Positions 17,651 to 27,043 are shown, counted from the first letter of the stretch. The stretch is 64,000 bases of DNA from Humitalea sp050632385 (GCF_050632385.1 NZ_CP192599.1:4402001-4466000), one strand, 5' to 3'. The notes: generated by a model from the sequence alone, not told the origin. Numbers and translations: made by a program.

Positions 17651-19456
17651 GTGTCCCAGACCGAATCGACCCCCGGGCGCATCCGCCTGCTGCCCAGCGC
17701 CACCGCCGACCGGATCGCCGCCGGCGAGGTGGTGGAGCGACCGGCCGCCGCGGTGAAGGAATTGGTCGAGAACGCGCTGGACGCCGGCGCCCGCCGCGTC
17801 TCGGTCGTGCTGGAAGGCGGCGGCAGCGCCCGCATCATGGTCGAGGATGACGGCACCGGCATGGCGCCGGATGACTTGGCCATGGCCGTGGAACGGCACG
17901 CGACCTCCAAACTGCCCGAGGAAGCGATGCTGTTCCGCATCGCCACCCTGGGTTTTCGGGGGGAGGCACTGCCGTCGATCGGCGCCGTCGCGCGCCTGTC
18001 CATCGTGTCGCGCACGGCTGGCGGCGCGGCGCATCGCATCACGGTGGAAGGCGGCGCCAAGGGCGCCGTCGCCCCGGCCGCCGGCGCCCCCGGCACGCGG
18101 GTCGAGGTGCGGGACCTGTTCTACGCCACCCCCGCGCGGCGCAAATTCCTGCGCCAGCCATCGACCGAGGCGGCGGCGGCGGTCGAGGCGGTGCGCCGCC
18201 TGGCCCTGGCCTGGCCCGGCGTCGGCTTCCGGGCGGAGGTCGAGGGGCGCGAGGTCCTGGCCCTGCCGCCACAGGACCGCGACGCGCGGATCGCCGCCCT
18301 GCTCGGCCCGGAGTTCGCCGCCCAGGCGGTGCCGGTGCTGGCCGAGGCGGAGGGGATGACCCTGACCGGCCTGGCCGCCTTGCCGATCCATACCCGCGCG
18401 ACGACCGGCGGCCAGCACCTGGTGGTGAACGACCGGCCGGTGCAGGACCCGATGCTGCGGGCGGCGCTGCGCGTGGCCTATCGCGACCTGATCGAAAAGG
18501 GCCGCCACCCGGCGGCGGCGCTGTTCCTGGCCATCGATCCCGAGGCGGTCGATGTGAACGTGCATCCGGGCAAGGCCGAATTGCGCTTCCGCGAGGGCGA
18601 GCGGGTGCGTGGCATGGTGATCGGGGCGCTGCGCCGGGCCTTGGGGGTCGGTGCCGGCACCGCGGGGGGGTGGTCGGCCGGCACGCCGGGGGGTTGGCGC
18701 CCAAGCCCGCCGCGCGCGGAGGCGCCGTGGCAGGCCGCGACACCGAATGCGTGGCAGGCGCCCGGCTTCGCCGAGGCCCCCACCCAGATCGCCCCGGCGC
18801 AAACCGCCCTGCCGCTGGCGTTTTCCCGCGCCGCGCCCCCGGCCATCGCCGAGGATGCGCCGGACGGCCCGCTCGGCCGCCCCCTGGCGCAATTGCTGGA
18901 AACCTATGTCCTGGCCGAGGCCCCGGACGGCGCCCTGGTCCTGGTGGACCAGCACGCGGCCCACGAACGCCTGACGCATGAAGCCCTGCGCGCGCAGTTG
19001 ATCGAGGGCGGGGTCCGCGCCCAGCCGCTGTTGCTGCCCGCCGTGGTGGATTTGCCGCGCGCCGAGGCCGCCGCCCTGCTGGCCGCCGCCCCGGCCCTGG
19101 CCCGCCTGGGGCTGGAATTGGAAGGCTTTGGCGGCGGTGCCGTGCTGGTCCGCGCCCTGCCGGCGCTGCTGGGCACCGCCGACCCCGGCCCATTGCTGCG
19201 CGACCTGGCGGAGGAAGTCGCCGATTGGGCCAGCGGCGATGATCTGCCGGCGCTGGAAAGCCGGCTGGATGCCGCCGTCGCCCGCCTGGCCTGCCACGGC
19301 AGCATCCGCGCCGGCCGGCGGCTGAACGCGGCGGAAATGTCCGCCCTGCTGCGCCAGATGGAGGCGACGCCGCGTGCCGCGACCTGCAGCCACGGCCGGC
19401 CGACGGTGCTGCGGCTGGACCAGGCGGCGTTGGAGCGGATGTTTGGCCGGCGCTGA
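17651..19456 (+). CDS. mutL: DNA mismatch repair protein MutL
   Basis: MutL couples mismatch recognition by MutS to strand incision. The GHKL ATPase domain shows IRLLPSATADRIAAGEVVER, VKELVENALDAGA, VEDDGTGM and LGFRGEALPSIG. A Pro/Ala-rich linker spans about residues 335-400. The C-terminal domain carries DQHAAHERLTHE, an exact fit to the endonuclease motif DQHA-x2-E-x4-E, together with ACHGSIRAG and CSHGRPT, so this MutL should nick DNA itself, as in organisms lacking MutH. The start is uncertain: GTG 17651 and GTG 17636 are in frame and neither has a clear ribosome-binding site. Confidence 0.95.
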   Translation: MSQTESTPGRIRLLPSATADRIAAGEVVERPAAAVKELVENALDAGARRVSVVLEGGGSARIMVEDDGTGMAPDDLAMAVERHATSKLPEEAMLFRIATLGFRGEALPSIGAVARLSIVSRTAGGAAHRITVEGGAKGAVAPAAGAPGTRVEVRDLFYATPARRKFLRQPSTEAAAAVEAVRRLALAWPGVGFRAEVEGREVLALPPQDRDARIAALLGPEFAAQAVPVLAEAEGMTLTGLAALPIHTRATTGGQHLVVNDRPVQDPMLRAALRVAYRDLIEKGRHPAAALFLAIDPEAVDVNVHPGKAELRFREGERVRGMVIGALRRALGVGAGTAGGWSAGTPGGWRPSPPRAEAPWQAATPNAWQAPGFAEAPTQIAPAQTALPLAFSRAAPPAIAEDAPDGPLGRPLAQLLETYVLAEAPDGALVLVDQHAAHERLTHEALRAQLIEGGVRAQPLLLPAVVDLPRAEAAALLAAAPALARLGLELEGFGGGAVLVRALPALLGTADPGPLLRDLAEEVADWASGDDLPALESRLDAAVARLACHGSIRAGRRLNAAEMSALLRQMEATPRAATCSHGRPTVLRLDQAALERMFGRR

Positions 19457-19531
19457 CGTCAGGTAAAACTGGCGCCCCGAGTCGCGATAGTTTAGATTCG
19501 ATGAAAGGCAACGGCTTGCCGGGGAAGTCTC

Positions 19532-20230
19532 ATGCGCCGCCGCATCAAAATCACCGCCCTTTTCCTCGCCGCCTGCGGGTTGTTCGCGGCACCACGGCTG
19601 GCCCAGGCCCAGGCCGACCAGCAGGCGCTGATCGACAACGCCACCCGCACGATCGATGAACTCTCCACCCTGGGCGACAATACCGCCGACTTCACCAATG
19701 TGCTGCGCCGGGCGCGGGCGGCGGTGATCTGCCCCAGCGTGATCCGGGCCGGCTTCATCTTCGCGGGCCAGGGCGGCGCCTGCGTGCTGGTGGCGCGCGA
19801 TGGCAGCGGGTCCTGGTCGTCGCCGGCCTTCTACGGCCTGGGGTCGGGGTCCTTCGGCGCGCAGGCGGGCGTGCAGGAAGCCCAGATCGCCATGCTGATC
19901 ATGAGCCAGCGCGGGCTGGACGCGGTGCTGAACAGCCAGTTCACCATCGGCGCGGATGCGGCCATCGCCATCGCCAACATGGGCAGCGGCATCGGCGGCG
20001 CGACCACCGCCGCGGTGGGTGCGGATATCGTGGCCTTCGCGCGGTCGCGCGGCTTGTTCGCGGGCATCGCGCTGGAAGGCAGCCTGCTGTCCACCCGGCC
20101 CGCCGCCAATCGCGCCTATTACGGCCGCGACGTGGCTGCGCGGCAGGTCGTGATCGATATGGCGGCGCATAACCCCGGCGCCGATCCACTGCGCGTGGTG
20201 CTGATGCGCCACGGCCCCCCGAACAGTTGA
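19532..20230 (+). CDS. Exported SYLF (Ysc84-type) lipid-binding domain protein
   Basis: The 232-residue protein has a Sec signal peptide (RIKITALFLAACGLFAAPRL, cleavage near AQA) followed by one SYLF domain, seen in RARAAVICPSVIRAGFIFAGQGG, SWSSPAFYGLGSGSFGAQAG and ALEGSLLSTRP. SYLF proteins bind phosphoinositide-type lipids in eukaryotes; in bacteria they are periplasmic proteins of mostly unknown role. It is followed by two more exported proteins on the same strand. Confidence 0.85.
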   Translation: MRRRIKITALFLAACGLFAAPRLAQAQADQQALIDNATRTIDELSTLGDNTADFTNVLRRARAAVICPSVIRAGFIFAGQGGACVLVARDGSGSWSSPAFYGLGSGSFGAQAGVQEAQIAMLIMSQRGLDAVLNSQFTIGADAAIAIANMGSGIGGATTAAVGADIVAFARSRGLFAGIALEGSLLSTRPAANRAYYGRDVAARQVVIDMAAHNPGADPLRVVLMRHGPPNS

Positions 20231-20311
20231 GACGCCCCCCCGGGAGACAAGGTTAACGCGATCGGTCTAGGCTTCGCACCTGACCACGCGATAAACGCCC
20301 CCGGAGGGACG

Positions 20312-21151
20312 ATGCCGGCCCCAAGCCCCCACGCCCATCAGACGCCATCCCCGCGACGCGCCAAGTTGGGGGGGCCTGCCTGGGTCCTGGCGGCGATGCT
20401 GCTCGGCGCCTGCGCCACGCAACCGGCGCCGCCGCCGCCCGTCGCGGTCGCCCCGGCGCCGCCGCTCGACCCCGCCATCGTCAATGCGATCCGCGCCATG
20501 GGCGCCACCCTGTCGGCGGCACCGGCCCTGACCGTGCGCATGACATCGCTGCGTGAGGCCCCGCTGCCGGAAGGCCAGATGGTCCTGCTGGGCGCCACCA
20601 CCGTCGCCGCCGTGCAACGCCCCAACCGGCTGAATGCGATCAGCGGCAGCGACCTGGGCAGTATCGCCGTCTGGTTCGATGGCACGACGCTGTCGGTGCT
20701 GGCGCCGGTCGCCAATACCTATTCCAGCACGCCGCTGGCGGGTTCGATCGAACAGATGCTGACGGCGCTGGACGATCGCTACGGCATCGACCTGCCGCTG
20801 CGCCCTCTGCTGGCCAATGACCCGGCCGAAATCCTGCTGCCGGTCGGGACCTCCGGCCGGTTGCTCGGGCGCACCATCGTCGGCGGCGTCGCCTGCGACC
20901 ACTATGCGCTGCGCAACACCGCGGCGGATTGGGAGATCTGGATCGCCACCGGCCCCCGCCCCGTCCCCTGCCGCGTGTCGGTCGTCGCGCGCGGCGTGCC
21001 CGACGCGCCGCGCCTGATCCTGGAATTCGAGGCCTGGAACCTCCAGCCCCGCCTGGGTGCCCGCGACTTCGCCTTCACCCCGCCGCGCGGTGCGGTGCGC
21101 GTGCCCTTGCTGGAGCGGGGCCAGCGCCCGCCGATGGAGTCTGCCCAATGA
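20312..21151 (+). CDS. DUF2092-family lipoprotein
   Basis: The 279-residue product has a hydrophobic leader ending in the lipobox LLGAC at about residues 29-33 and then a Pro-rich spacer. The remainder resembles DUF2092 periplasmic proteins, which have a LolA/LppX-like fold (MVLLGATTVAAVQRPNRL, IAVWFDGTTLSVLAPVANTY). Function is unknown; lipid or outer-membrane handling is a guess from the fold. GGAGGG lies just before ATG 20312. It overlaps the next gene by ATGA, so the two are co-translated. Confidence 0.75.
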   Translation: MPAPSPHAHQTPSPRRAKLGGPAWVLAAMLLGACATQPAPPPPVAVAPAPPLDPAIVNAIRAMGATLSAAPALTVRMTSLREAPLPEGQMVLLGATTVAAVQRPNRLNAISGSDLGSIAVWFDGTTLSVLAPVANTYSSTPLAGSIEQMLTALDDRYGIDLPLRPLLANDPAEILLPVGTSGRLLGRTIVGGVACDHYALRNTAADWEIWIATGPRPVPCRVSVVARGVPDAPRLILEFEAWNLQPRLGARDFAFTPPRGAVRVPLLERGQRPPMESAQ

Positions 21152-21717
21152 GCCGCGTCATCCTCGGCGCCGCCGCCCTGGCGGCCGCGCTGCTGGCCAC
21201 GACCGCACCGGCCGAGGCCTGGTATGCCGCGCATGAAGGGGGTGGCGGCGTCTACCACGCCCCCGGCGGTGGCACCTGGGCCGGGCATTCGGGCAGTTGG
21301 GCCGTCGGCGGGCGCCCGCCCGTGAACACCTACCACGGCAATGTGAACGTCTATCCGGGCTACTACCACGCCGCGCCGAACTACGGCGCCGCCGTCGCGG
21401 CCGGGGCCACGGCCGGGTTGGTCGGCGGGTTGACGGCGGGCGCGGTCGAGGCCGCGACACGCCCGGCCGCGCCGGTCTATTACGGCGCGCCGCCGGTGGT
21501 GCCGGTGTACCCGACCCCGGCCTATGCCTATCCGGCGCCGGCCTTTGCGCCCCAGGGCACGCCGCTGACCATCGGCACGCAATTGCCGGCCCTGCCGGGG
21601 GGCTGCACGACGCAGCCGGTCGGGCCGACGACCTACTACCGCTGCGGTTCGGCCTGGTTGCAGGGCTATATGCGGGGCAATAGCGTGATGTATGCGGTGG
21701 TGCCGCCGCCGGGTTGA
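21148..21717 (+). CDS. Exported Gly/Tyr/Pro-rich protein of unknown function
   Basis: A Sec signal peptide (VILGAAALAAALLATTAPAEA) precedes a low-complexity mature region rich in Gly, Tyr, Pro and Ala, with tracts such as VYYGAPPVVPVYPTPAYAYP. A short hydrophobic AAVAAGATAGLVGGLTAG segment (about residues 76-93) has glycine-zipper spacing. A C-terminal pair of cysteines flanks a GGCTTQPVGPTTYYRCG motif seen in many small exported alphaproteobacterial proteins. The gene is translationally coupled to the DUF2092 lipoprotein. No enzymatic function is evident. Confidence 0.75.
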   Translation: MSRVILGAAALAAALLATTAPAEAWYAAHEGGGGVYHAPGGGTWAGHSGSWAVGGRPPVNTYHGNVNVYPGYYHAAPNYGAAVAAGATAGLVGGLTAGAVEAATRPAAPVYYGAPPVVPVYPTPAYAYPAPAFAPQGTPLTIGTQLPALPGGCTTQPVGPTTYYRCGSAWLQGYMRGNSVMYAVVPPPG

Positions 21718-21733
21718 TGCCTGCGGGGCGCGG

Positions 21734-23395
21734 TCAGCCCGACCACGCCCCCCGGATCTCGGCGATCAAGCCCGCCGTCGATCCGTCATGTCCCCCCGCC
21801 TTCGCGCCCGTCGTCACCTCCGGCAGGAGTTGGCTGGCCAGCACCTTGCCCAGTTCGACGCCATACTGGTCGAAGGCATTCACGCCCCAGAGCGCGCCCA
21901 GGTAGAACACCTTGTACTCGTAGAGCGCGATCATCATCCCCAAGGTATAGGGGTTCAGCCGATCGAGCAGGATGGCGACACTCGGCCGGTCGCCGGGGAA
22001 CACCCGATGCGGCGCCAGGCGCGCGACTTCGGCCGCATCCAGGCCGGCTGCGACCATCTCGGCCCGCACCTGGTCCAGGTCGCGGCCGACCAGCAGGGCT
22101 TCGGCCTGGGCCAGGCCATTGGCCAGCAGCATGCGATGGCTGGCGGCGTCACCATGTTCGGGGGCGGCGACCAGGATGATGTCGGCCGGCACGGGCGTGG
22201 TGCCCTGGTGCAGCAACTGCATGAAGGAATGCTGCGCATTGGTGCCCGGTTCGCCGAAGACCACGGGGCCGGTGGCATAGGGCACCAGCACCCCGTCGCG
22301 GCCGACCCGCTTGCCCAGGCTTTCCATCTCGACCTGTTGCAGATGCGCGGGCAGCCGGCCAAGCCGGGCGTCGTAGGGCAGGACGGCGCGGGCGGGATAG
22401 CCGAGGGCATTGACGTGCCAGACCTCGACCAGTGCCAGCAGCAGCGGCAGGTTCTCGGCATCAGGTGCGGAGAGCGCGTGCTCATCCAAGGCCCGCGCCC
22501 CGTCCAGCATGCCGGTAAAGGCATCCCAGCCGCAGGTCAGCGCGATCGACAGCCCGATCGCCGACCATAGCGAAAATCGCCCGCCGACCCAGTCGCGGAA
22601 CCCAAAAACCCGGGCCGGGACGATGCCGAAGGCGGCGGTCGCTGAAAGATTGGTGGAAAGGGCGGCGAAATGCGCCCCCACCCCGGCCTCGCCGACCGCG
22701 CCGGCGATCCATTCGCGCGCCTTGTTGGCGTTCTGCATGGTCTCGGCCGTGGTGAAGGTCTTTGACGCCACCAGCACCAGGGTCGTTTCGGGATCCAGGC
22801 GGTTCGTCGCGGCCAGCCAGGCGTGGCCATCGACATTGGCGATGAAGTACGGCCGCATCGGCGAGGCTTCGGTCCACAAGGCCCGCACGGCCATGAAGGG
22901 GCCGAGGTCGCTGCCGCCGATGCCGATGTTCAGCACATTGGTGAAGCGCTTGCCGGTCGCCCCGCGCAGGGTGCCGTCATGCACCGCGGCGCAGAAGGCG
23001 CGCATCGCGTCCAGCGTGTCGGCGACCTCGGCCGAGGCATCCTCGGCGCCGACGCGGAAGCCCGCGTCGCGCGGCGCGCGCAGTGCGATATGCAGGACGG
23101 CGCGGCCCTCGGTGCTGTTCACCGCCTCCCCCGCCGCCATGGCGCGGGCCTGGCCGGCGACATCGGTCGCTGCCGCCATGCCCAGCAAGGCCGCCATCGC
23201 CGCATCATCCAGCGAGGTTTTTGAACGATCGAGCAGCAGCGGCCCCACCCTGTTGCTCATCCGCGCGAAGCGACCGGGGTCGGCGGCGAACAGGGGGCGG
23301 ATGGTGGCGCGGCCCGTGCCGTCCTCGCGCGCGGTGCGAGCGAAGGCGGCAAGGTCGGCGAGGCGCCTGGCGATCGCTGCGGTGGTGTCGGTCAC
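21734..23395 (-). CDS. pgi: Glucose-6-phosphate isomerase
   Basis: Pgi interconverts glucose 6-phosphate and fructose 6-phosphate. The 553-residue length matches the bacterial enzyme. Family motifs are NIGIGGSDLGPFMA, VASKTFTTAETMQNA, GGRFSLWSAIGLSIAL (prosite-type signature) and FGEPGTNAQHSFMQLLHQGT with the catalytic Glu and His. The start is GTG 23395 with GGGAG upstream. It is convergent with the exported-protein genes, 16 bases apart, and lies downstream of nothing obvious on its own strand except the M16 pair, which ends in the reverse direction 67 bases away on the same strand. Confidence 0.95.
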   Translation of the reverse strand: MTDTTAAIARRLADLAAFARTAREDGTGRATIRPLFAADPGRFARMSNRVGPLLLDRSKTSLDDAAMAALLGMAAATDVAGQARAMAAGEAVNSTEGRAVLHIALRAPRDAGFRVGAEDASAEVADTLDAMRAFCAAVHDGTLRGATGKRFTNVLNIGIGGSDLGPFMAVRALWTEASPMRPYFIANVDGHAWLAATNRLDPETTLVLVASKTFTTAETMQNANKAREWIAGAVGEAGVGAHFAALSTNLSATAAFGIVPARVFGFRDWVGGRFSLWSAIGLSIALTCGWDAFTGMLDGARALDEHALSAPDAENLPLLLALVEVWHVNALGYPARAVLPYDARLGRLPAHLQQVEMESLGKRVGRDGVLVPYATGPVVFGEPGTNAQHSFMQLLHQGTTPVPADIILVAAPEHGDAASHRMLLANGLAQAEALLVGRDLDQVRAEMVAAGLDAAEVARLAPHRVFPGDRPSVAILLDRLNPYTLGMMIALYEYKVFYLGALWGVNAFDQYGVELGKVLASQLLPEVTTGAKAGGHDGSTAGLIAEIRGAWSG

Positions 23396-23462
23396 GGACG
23401 TTCAGATCTCCCTAAGGGTCGATACCCTATAGGAAAATCGTGGCGCGGATACGGCGGGAAGG

Positions 23463-24713
23463 CTACAGCCCGATCGGTTCGCCCGCCACCATGACCGACA
23501 AGGCGGCCGGCCGCAGCAGCCGCGCCGCCACCGCGGCGGTGCCGGGCTGCGTCAGGGCGGCCAGACGCGCCGGGCGCTGCGCCAGCCAGTCAAGCGGCCG
23601 GTTGTTGCGCCGTAGCGCCAGAAGATTGCCCGCGATCCGCCGCGTATCGGTGAATTGCAGCGGTGCATTGCCGGTCAGGAAGGCGACGGCATCGGCCAAT
23701 TCCTCGGCCGTCGGGCCGGTCTGGGCCATGCGCGCCCATTCCTCGCGCACCAGGCCCAGGGTTTCGGCCATGCGGGCGTTTTCGGTGGCGACCGTGCCGA
23801 TCACGATGCCCTGGCCGAACAGCGTGTCGAAGCCGGTCGAAATGCCGTAGGTCAGGCCACGCTGCGTTCGCACGCTGTCCATGAGGCGGGAGGAGAAGCC
23901 GCCACCGCCCAGCACGCGCAGCACGACCTGGGCCGCTTCCCAATCGGGGTCGGCGACCGACAGGCCGGTCTGGGCAAAAATCGCCAGGGATTGCGGGGCG
24001 GCGATCGGCACCACGCTGGTGCCGAAATCGACCATCGCGGGCAGCGGCGGCACGGCGGGCGGTGCTTCCGCCGGCAGGGTTGCGAAGAGCACCGGCATCA
24101 GCTCCGCCAGCGCCGCCGGGGTGATCGCCCCGGCCGCCGCGATCAGCAGCCCGCCCTGGCGCAACTGGCGCGCCAGCGCCGCGCGCAGCATGTCGGTGGT
24201 CATCGCCGGCAGGCTTTCGGCGGTGCCGCCGGTCGGGCGGGCCGCCGGGTGCGTCGGGAAAGCCGCCGGCCAAAAAGCGCGCCCCGCCCGGCCGCGCGGG
24301 GTTTCCTGCGCCGCCCGCAGGCTGGCCAGCGCCCGGGCGCGCGCGCGGTCGAAGGGATTGGCATCCAGGCGCGGTGCGGTCATGGCCAGGCGGGCCAGTC
24401 GCACCGCCTCCGGCAGCGCATCGGCCAGGCAGCGGAAGCCGCCATCGGCCTCATCCCGGCTGGCGCTGAAGGTCAGGGAAATGGCGTTGTCGCGCAGCGC
24501 CTCGGCGAAAGCGGTTTCCGACAGGTCGCCAGCGCCGGAGGTCAGCAACCCCATGGCCAGCGCCGCCGCCCCTTCCTGCCCGACGGGGTCCAGCGCCGCG
24601 CCGCCGGTCCAGGACCAGGTGAGCGAGACGACGGGGACGCTGTGATCCTCGGTCAGCCAGGCGGACAGGCCGCCGGCGGTGACCACCTGGATCGGCAGGG
24701 TGAAGCCGGTCAT
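23463..24713 (-). CDS. M16 peptidase-like subunit without zinc site
   Basis: The 416-residue protein has the M16 (pitrilysin) fold but lacks the HxxEH zinc motif: the corresponding segment reads PVGQEGAAALAMGLL. It keeps the R/Y pair region RTQRGLTYGISTGFDT of the non-catalytic beta-type subunit. It should pair with the active M16 protein encoded directly upstream, whose stop overlaps its ATG (ATGA). Such pairs form periplasmic or processing protease heterodimers. There is no signal peptide at ATG 24713, unlike the partner, which raises the question of where the dimer would assemble. Confidence 0.85.
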   Translation of the reverse strand: MTGFTLPIQVVTAGGLSAWLTEDHSVPVVSLTWSWTGGAALDPVGQEGAAALAMGLLTSGAGDLSETAFAEALRDNAISLTFSASRDEADGGFRCLADALPEAVRLARLAMTAPRLDANPFDRARARALASLRAAQETPRGRAGRAFWPAAFPTHPAARPTGGTAESLPAMTTDMLRAALARQLRQGGLLIAAAGAITPAALAELMPVLFATLPAEAPPAVPPLPAMVDFGTSVVPIAAPQSLAIFAQTGLSVADPDWEAAQVVLRVLGGGGFSSRLMDSVRTQRGLTYGISTGFDTLFGQGIVIGTVATENARMAETLGLVREEWARMAQTGPTAEELADAVAFLTGNAPLQFTDTRRIAGNLLALRRNNRPLDWLAQRPARLAALTQPGTAAVAARLLRPAALSVMVAGEPIGL

Positions 24714-26110
24714 GCCGGGACCTCCGCGCCCTCGGGCAAGAGCCAGCCGGTGGCCTGCACCTGGGTGCCGCCGAGGACTGCGCGCGCGGCCGCGCTGACC
24801 TGCGTGGCCGTGACCGCGGCGATATGGGCGGGCCAGTATTCCACCGTGTCGAGCGACAGCCCGATCGACAGCGCCTGGCCGATCATGCGCGGGGCGGCCC
24901 CCAGCCCATCCAAGGTCAGCAGCGCACCGGCCGTCATCTGGCGGGTGCTGCGGGCGACCTCCGCCTCGGTCACGCCATCGGCCAGCAGGCTGGCGATGGC
25001 GGCGCGCAAGGCGGCTTCGACCCGCGCGGGGGCCACGCCCCGGCGGGGCGCGGCATAGATGCTGAAATCCGAGACGCCCATCGCATCGGCATCCATCGAG
25101 GCACCGACCGACAGGGCCAGCCCTTCCTGCACCAGCGCCCGATGCAGCCGCGATCCGGGGCCGCTGCCCAGGACATGGGCCAGGACCTCCAGCGGCAGCG
25201 CCTGGGCAGTGTCGCCCCAGGTCAGCGACGGTGCGGCCCAGGCCATGACGAAGCTGGCTTCCTCCACCCGGTCGTGGCGGACCAGGCGGGGGGTATGGGC
25301 GGCGGCGGGCGGGCCGGCGCGGTGGCGCGGGGTGAAGGGGCGGGCCGGGACCGCGCCGAATTCCTGTTCGGCGATGCGGCGGAACTCCGCCTCCGGCACG
25401 GCGCCCGCGACGACCAGCACGCAATTGGCCGGGGCGTAGTGGGTCGCGAAGAAGGCCGCCAGGGCGTCCCGGTCGATGCGGCGGATTTCGTCCGGCCAGC
25501 CGATGATCGGGCGCCCGGCCCAATGCTGCGGCCCCCACATCGCGGCGGCAAACTCTTCCTGGAAGCGGGCGCGGGGGGAGACGTCGGTGCGCTGGCGCCG
25601 TTCCTCGATCACCACCAGGCGCTCGGGGTCCACTTCGCTTTCCGGGATGACCGGCGCGGTCAGCCGGTCGGATTCCAGCATCGCGATCAGCGGCAGGCGG
25701 GTCGCCTCGACCTGCGCGTAATAGGCGGTGACGTCGCGGGAGGTGAAGGCGTTGTCGCTGCCACCCTCACGCGCGATTTTCCGGGAGAAGGCACCGGATT
25801 CGACGCGCGGGCTGCCCTTGAACATCATGTGTTCGAGGAAGTGGGCGGTGCCGGACAGGCCCGAGGGATCCTCCCCACCGCCAGCGGCGACGAAGAGGTA
25901 TTGCGCCACGACCGGCGCGCGGCGCTGTTCGACATGCGCGACCCGCAACCCGTTCGGCAGCGACCACAGGCTGGCCCCGAACAGCGGGCGGCCACGATTG
26001 GCCGTCGTGGGCGCCGGTTGCGCGATGGCGGGGCTGGTCAGGCCAGGCGGGGCCAGCACCACGGGGGCGATGGCGGCGGCAAGGGTGGCGCGTCGGGTGA
26101 TGTCGGGCAT
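24710..26110 (-). CDS. M16-family zinc metallopeptidase
   Basis: This is the catalytic partner of the M16 pair, 466 residues. The inverted zinc motif HFLEH is present in GTAHFLEHMMFKG, with the third ligand in LVVIEERRQRTD about 75 residues later. The N-terminus is Tat-like: DITRRATLAAAIAPVVL with twin arginines, a hydrophobic core and AIAQ, so the protein is probably exported or folded before export. ATG 26110 was chosen because it places this signal at the start; a longer frame adds 12 residues. The substrate is unknown. Confidence 0.87.
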   Translation of the reverse strand: MPDITRRATLAAAIAPVVLAPPGLTSPAIAQPAPTTANRGRPLFGASLWSLPNGLRVAHVEQRRAPVVAQYLFVAAGGGEDPSGLSGTAHFLEHMMFKGSPRVESGAFSRKIAREGGSDNAFTSRDVTAYYAQVEATRLPLIAMLESDRLTAPVIPESEVDPERLVVIEERRQRTDVSPRARFQEEFAAAMWGPQHWAGRPIIGWPDEIRRIDRDALAAFFATHYAPANCVLVVAGAVPEAEFRRIAEQEFGAVPARPFTPRHRAGPPAAAHTPRLVRHDRVEEASFVMAWAAPSLTWGDTAQALPLEVLAHVLGSGPGSRLHRALVQEGLALSVGASMDADAMGVSDFSIYAAPRRGVAPARVEAALRAAIASLLADGVTEAEVARSTRQMTAGALLTLDGLGAAPRMIGQALSIGLSLDTVEYWPAHIAAVTATQVSAAARAVLGGTQVQATGWLLPEGAEVPA

Positions 26111-26170
26111 GTTCCGGAGAATGGGGGTCGCCGCCCGCCGCGCCAATGGGCGAAACGGTTGCAGAGAGTT

Positions 26171-26959
26171 TCAGGCACGCCGCCGCGTGGCCCCCATCCA
26201 GCCCTGCACCCGCTGCCCCCAGGCGACGCGGGAGCGCCGGCCCGGATAGCATTGCCGCACAGGGCCTTCGAAGTTGAAGACCTTGTAGCCCTCGTCCTGC
26301 GAATACTGCACCTGGATGCCGGCCTCGGCCGGGCGGTCGGCGGCATCGGCGATGCCTTCCAGCAGGGCCGTGCCCTGGGCGCCCTCACCCACCGAACAGC
26401 CCATCAGGTCGACGCAGCCGAAGGGGGCCAGCACATCGTTCAGCCGTTCGAACTGCGCCCGCATGGCGGGGAAATGCTGCACCGAAATGCCCGACAGATG
26501 GCCCATGTTGCCGGCATCATGGCCCGAGGCGACGTTCTGGATCCCCGGCCCGCCATGCGAGTAGAAGCGCACCATCGCGATCCCGCCGCTGCCGCCGGCG
26601 CGGTTGCAGACCTCGTCCATCGCCTGCATCACGGCATTGCTCATGCCATGCATGATGATCGGGTCGCCGCCCGCGCGCGTCAGGCCGGAACAGACGCGCT
26701 GGCGCTGGGCCGCATCCTCCGCATCCACCACGTTGATGATGCGATAGCCGCTGAGGCGTTCCATCGCGGCCCAGGTGGCGAGCCCGACGGTGCCATCGGC
26801 GGCGATCCCGCCGCCGGCCCGCCCCTGGAACGCGGCGACGGCCGCGGCGGTGCCGGGGCCATAGGCGCCATCGATGCTGATGGGGCTGCCCATCGACCGA
26901 AGAATGCCCTGGATCATGATGACGCGCGGGCCACGGTCACCGCGTTTGACGAGCAACAT
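26171..26959 (-). CDS. Peptidoglycan-binding domain protein with caspase-like His/Cys module
   Basis: Residues 3-68 form a peptidoglycan-binding type 1 domain (GDRGPRVIMIQGILRSMG, DGAYGPGTAAAVAAFQGR). The C-terminal 170 residues match no family I can name with certainty, but MVRFYSHGGPG (His135) and VDLMGCSVGEGAQG (Cys188), about 50 residues apart, copy the His-Gly and Cys arrangement of DUF4347 and of clan CD (caspase-like) cysteine peptidases. No signal peptide is visible, which is odd for a wall-binding protein. A peptidase, an inactive relative, or a toxin-type effector are all possible. Confidence 0.65.
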   Translation of the reverse strand: MLLVKRGDRGPRVIMIQGILRSMGSPISIDGAYGPGTAAAVAAFQGRAGGGIAADGTVGLATWAAMERLSGYRIINVVDAEDAAQRQRVCSGLTRAGGDPIIMHGMSNAVMQAMDEVCNRAGGSGGIAMVRFYSHGGPGIQNVASGHDAGNMGHLSGISVQHFPAMRAQFERLNDVLAPFGCVDLMGCSVGEGAQGTALLEGIADAADRPAEAGIQVQYSQDEGYKVFNFEGPVRQCYPGRRSRVAWGQRVQGWMGATRRRA

Positions 26960-27043
26960 GCCGGTTCCCCCGAAGGTTCAAAGACCAGCGAAGGTTAATC
27001 CCAGGTGCGGGAGACCGGACCGCACATCTGCGTGTCTCGGGTG

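Noticed and set aside
16172..20212. 1346-codon open frame on the minus strand
   Set aside because: It runs opposite tarD, mutL and the SYLF gene, all of which have clear family motifs. Long antisense frames are expected at about 70 percent G+C, and its composition (Gln/Arg/His-rich) is not that of a real protein.
23396..23462. CCCTAAGGGTCGATACCC palindrome before pgi as an operator
   Set aside because: The arms pair over only four or five bases with a shift, so it is not distinguishable from chance near a probable pgi promoter.
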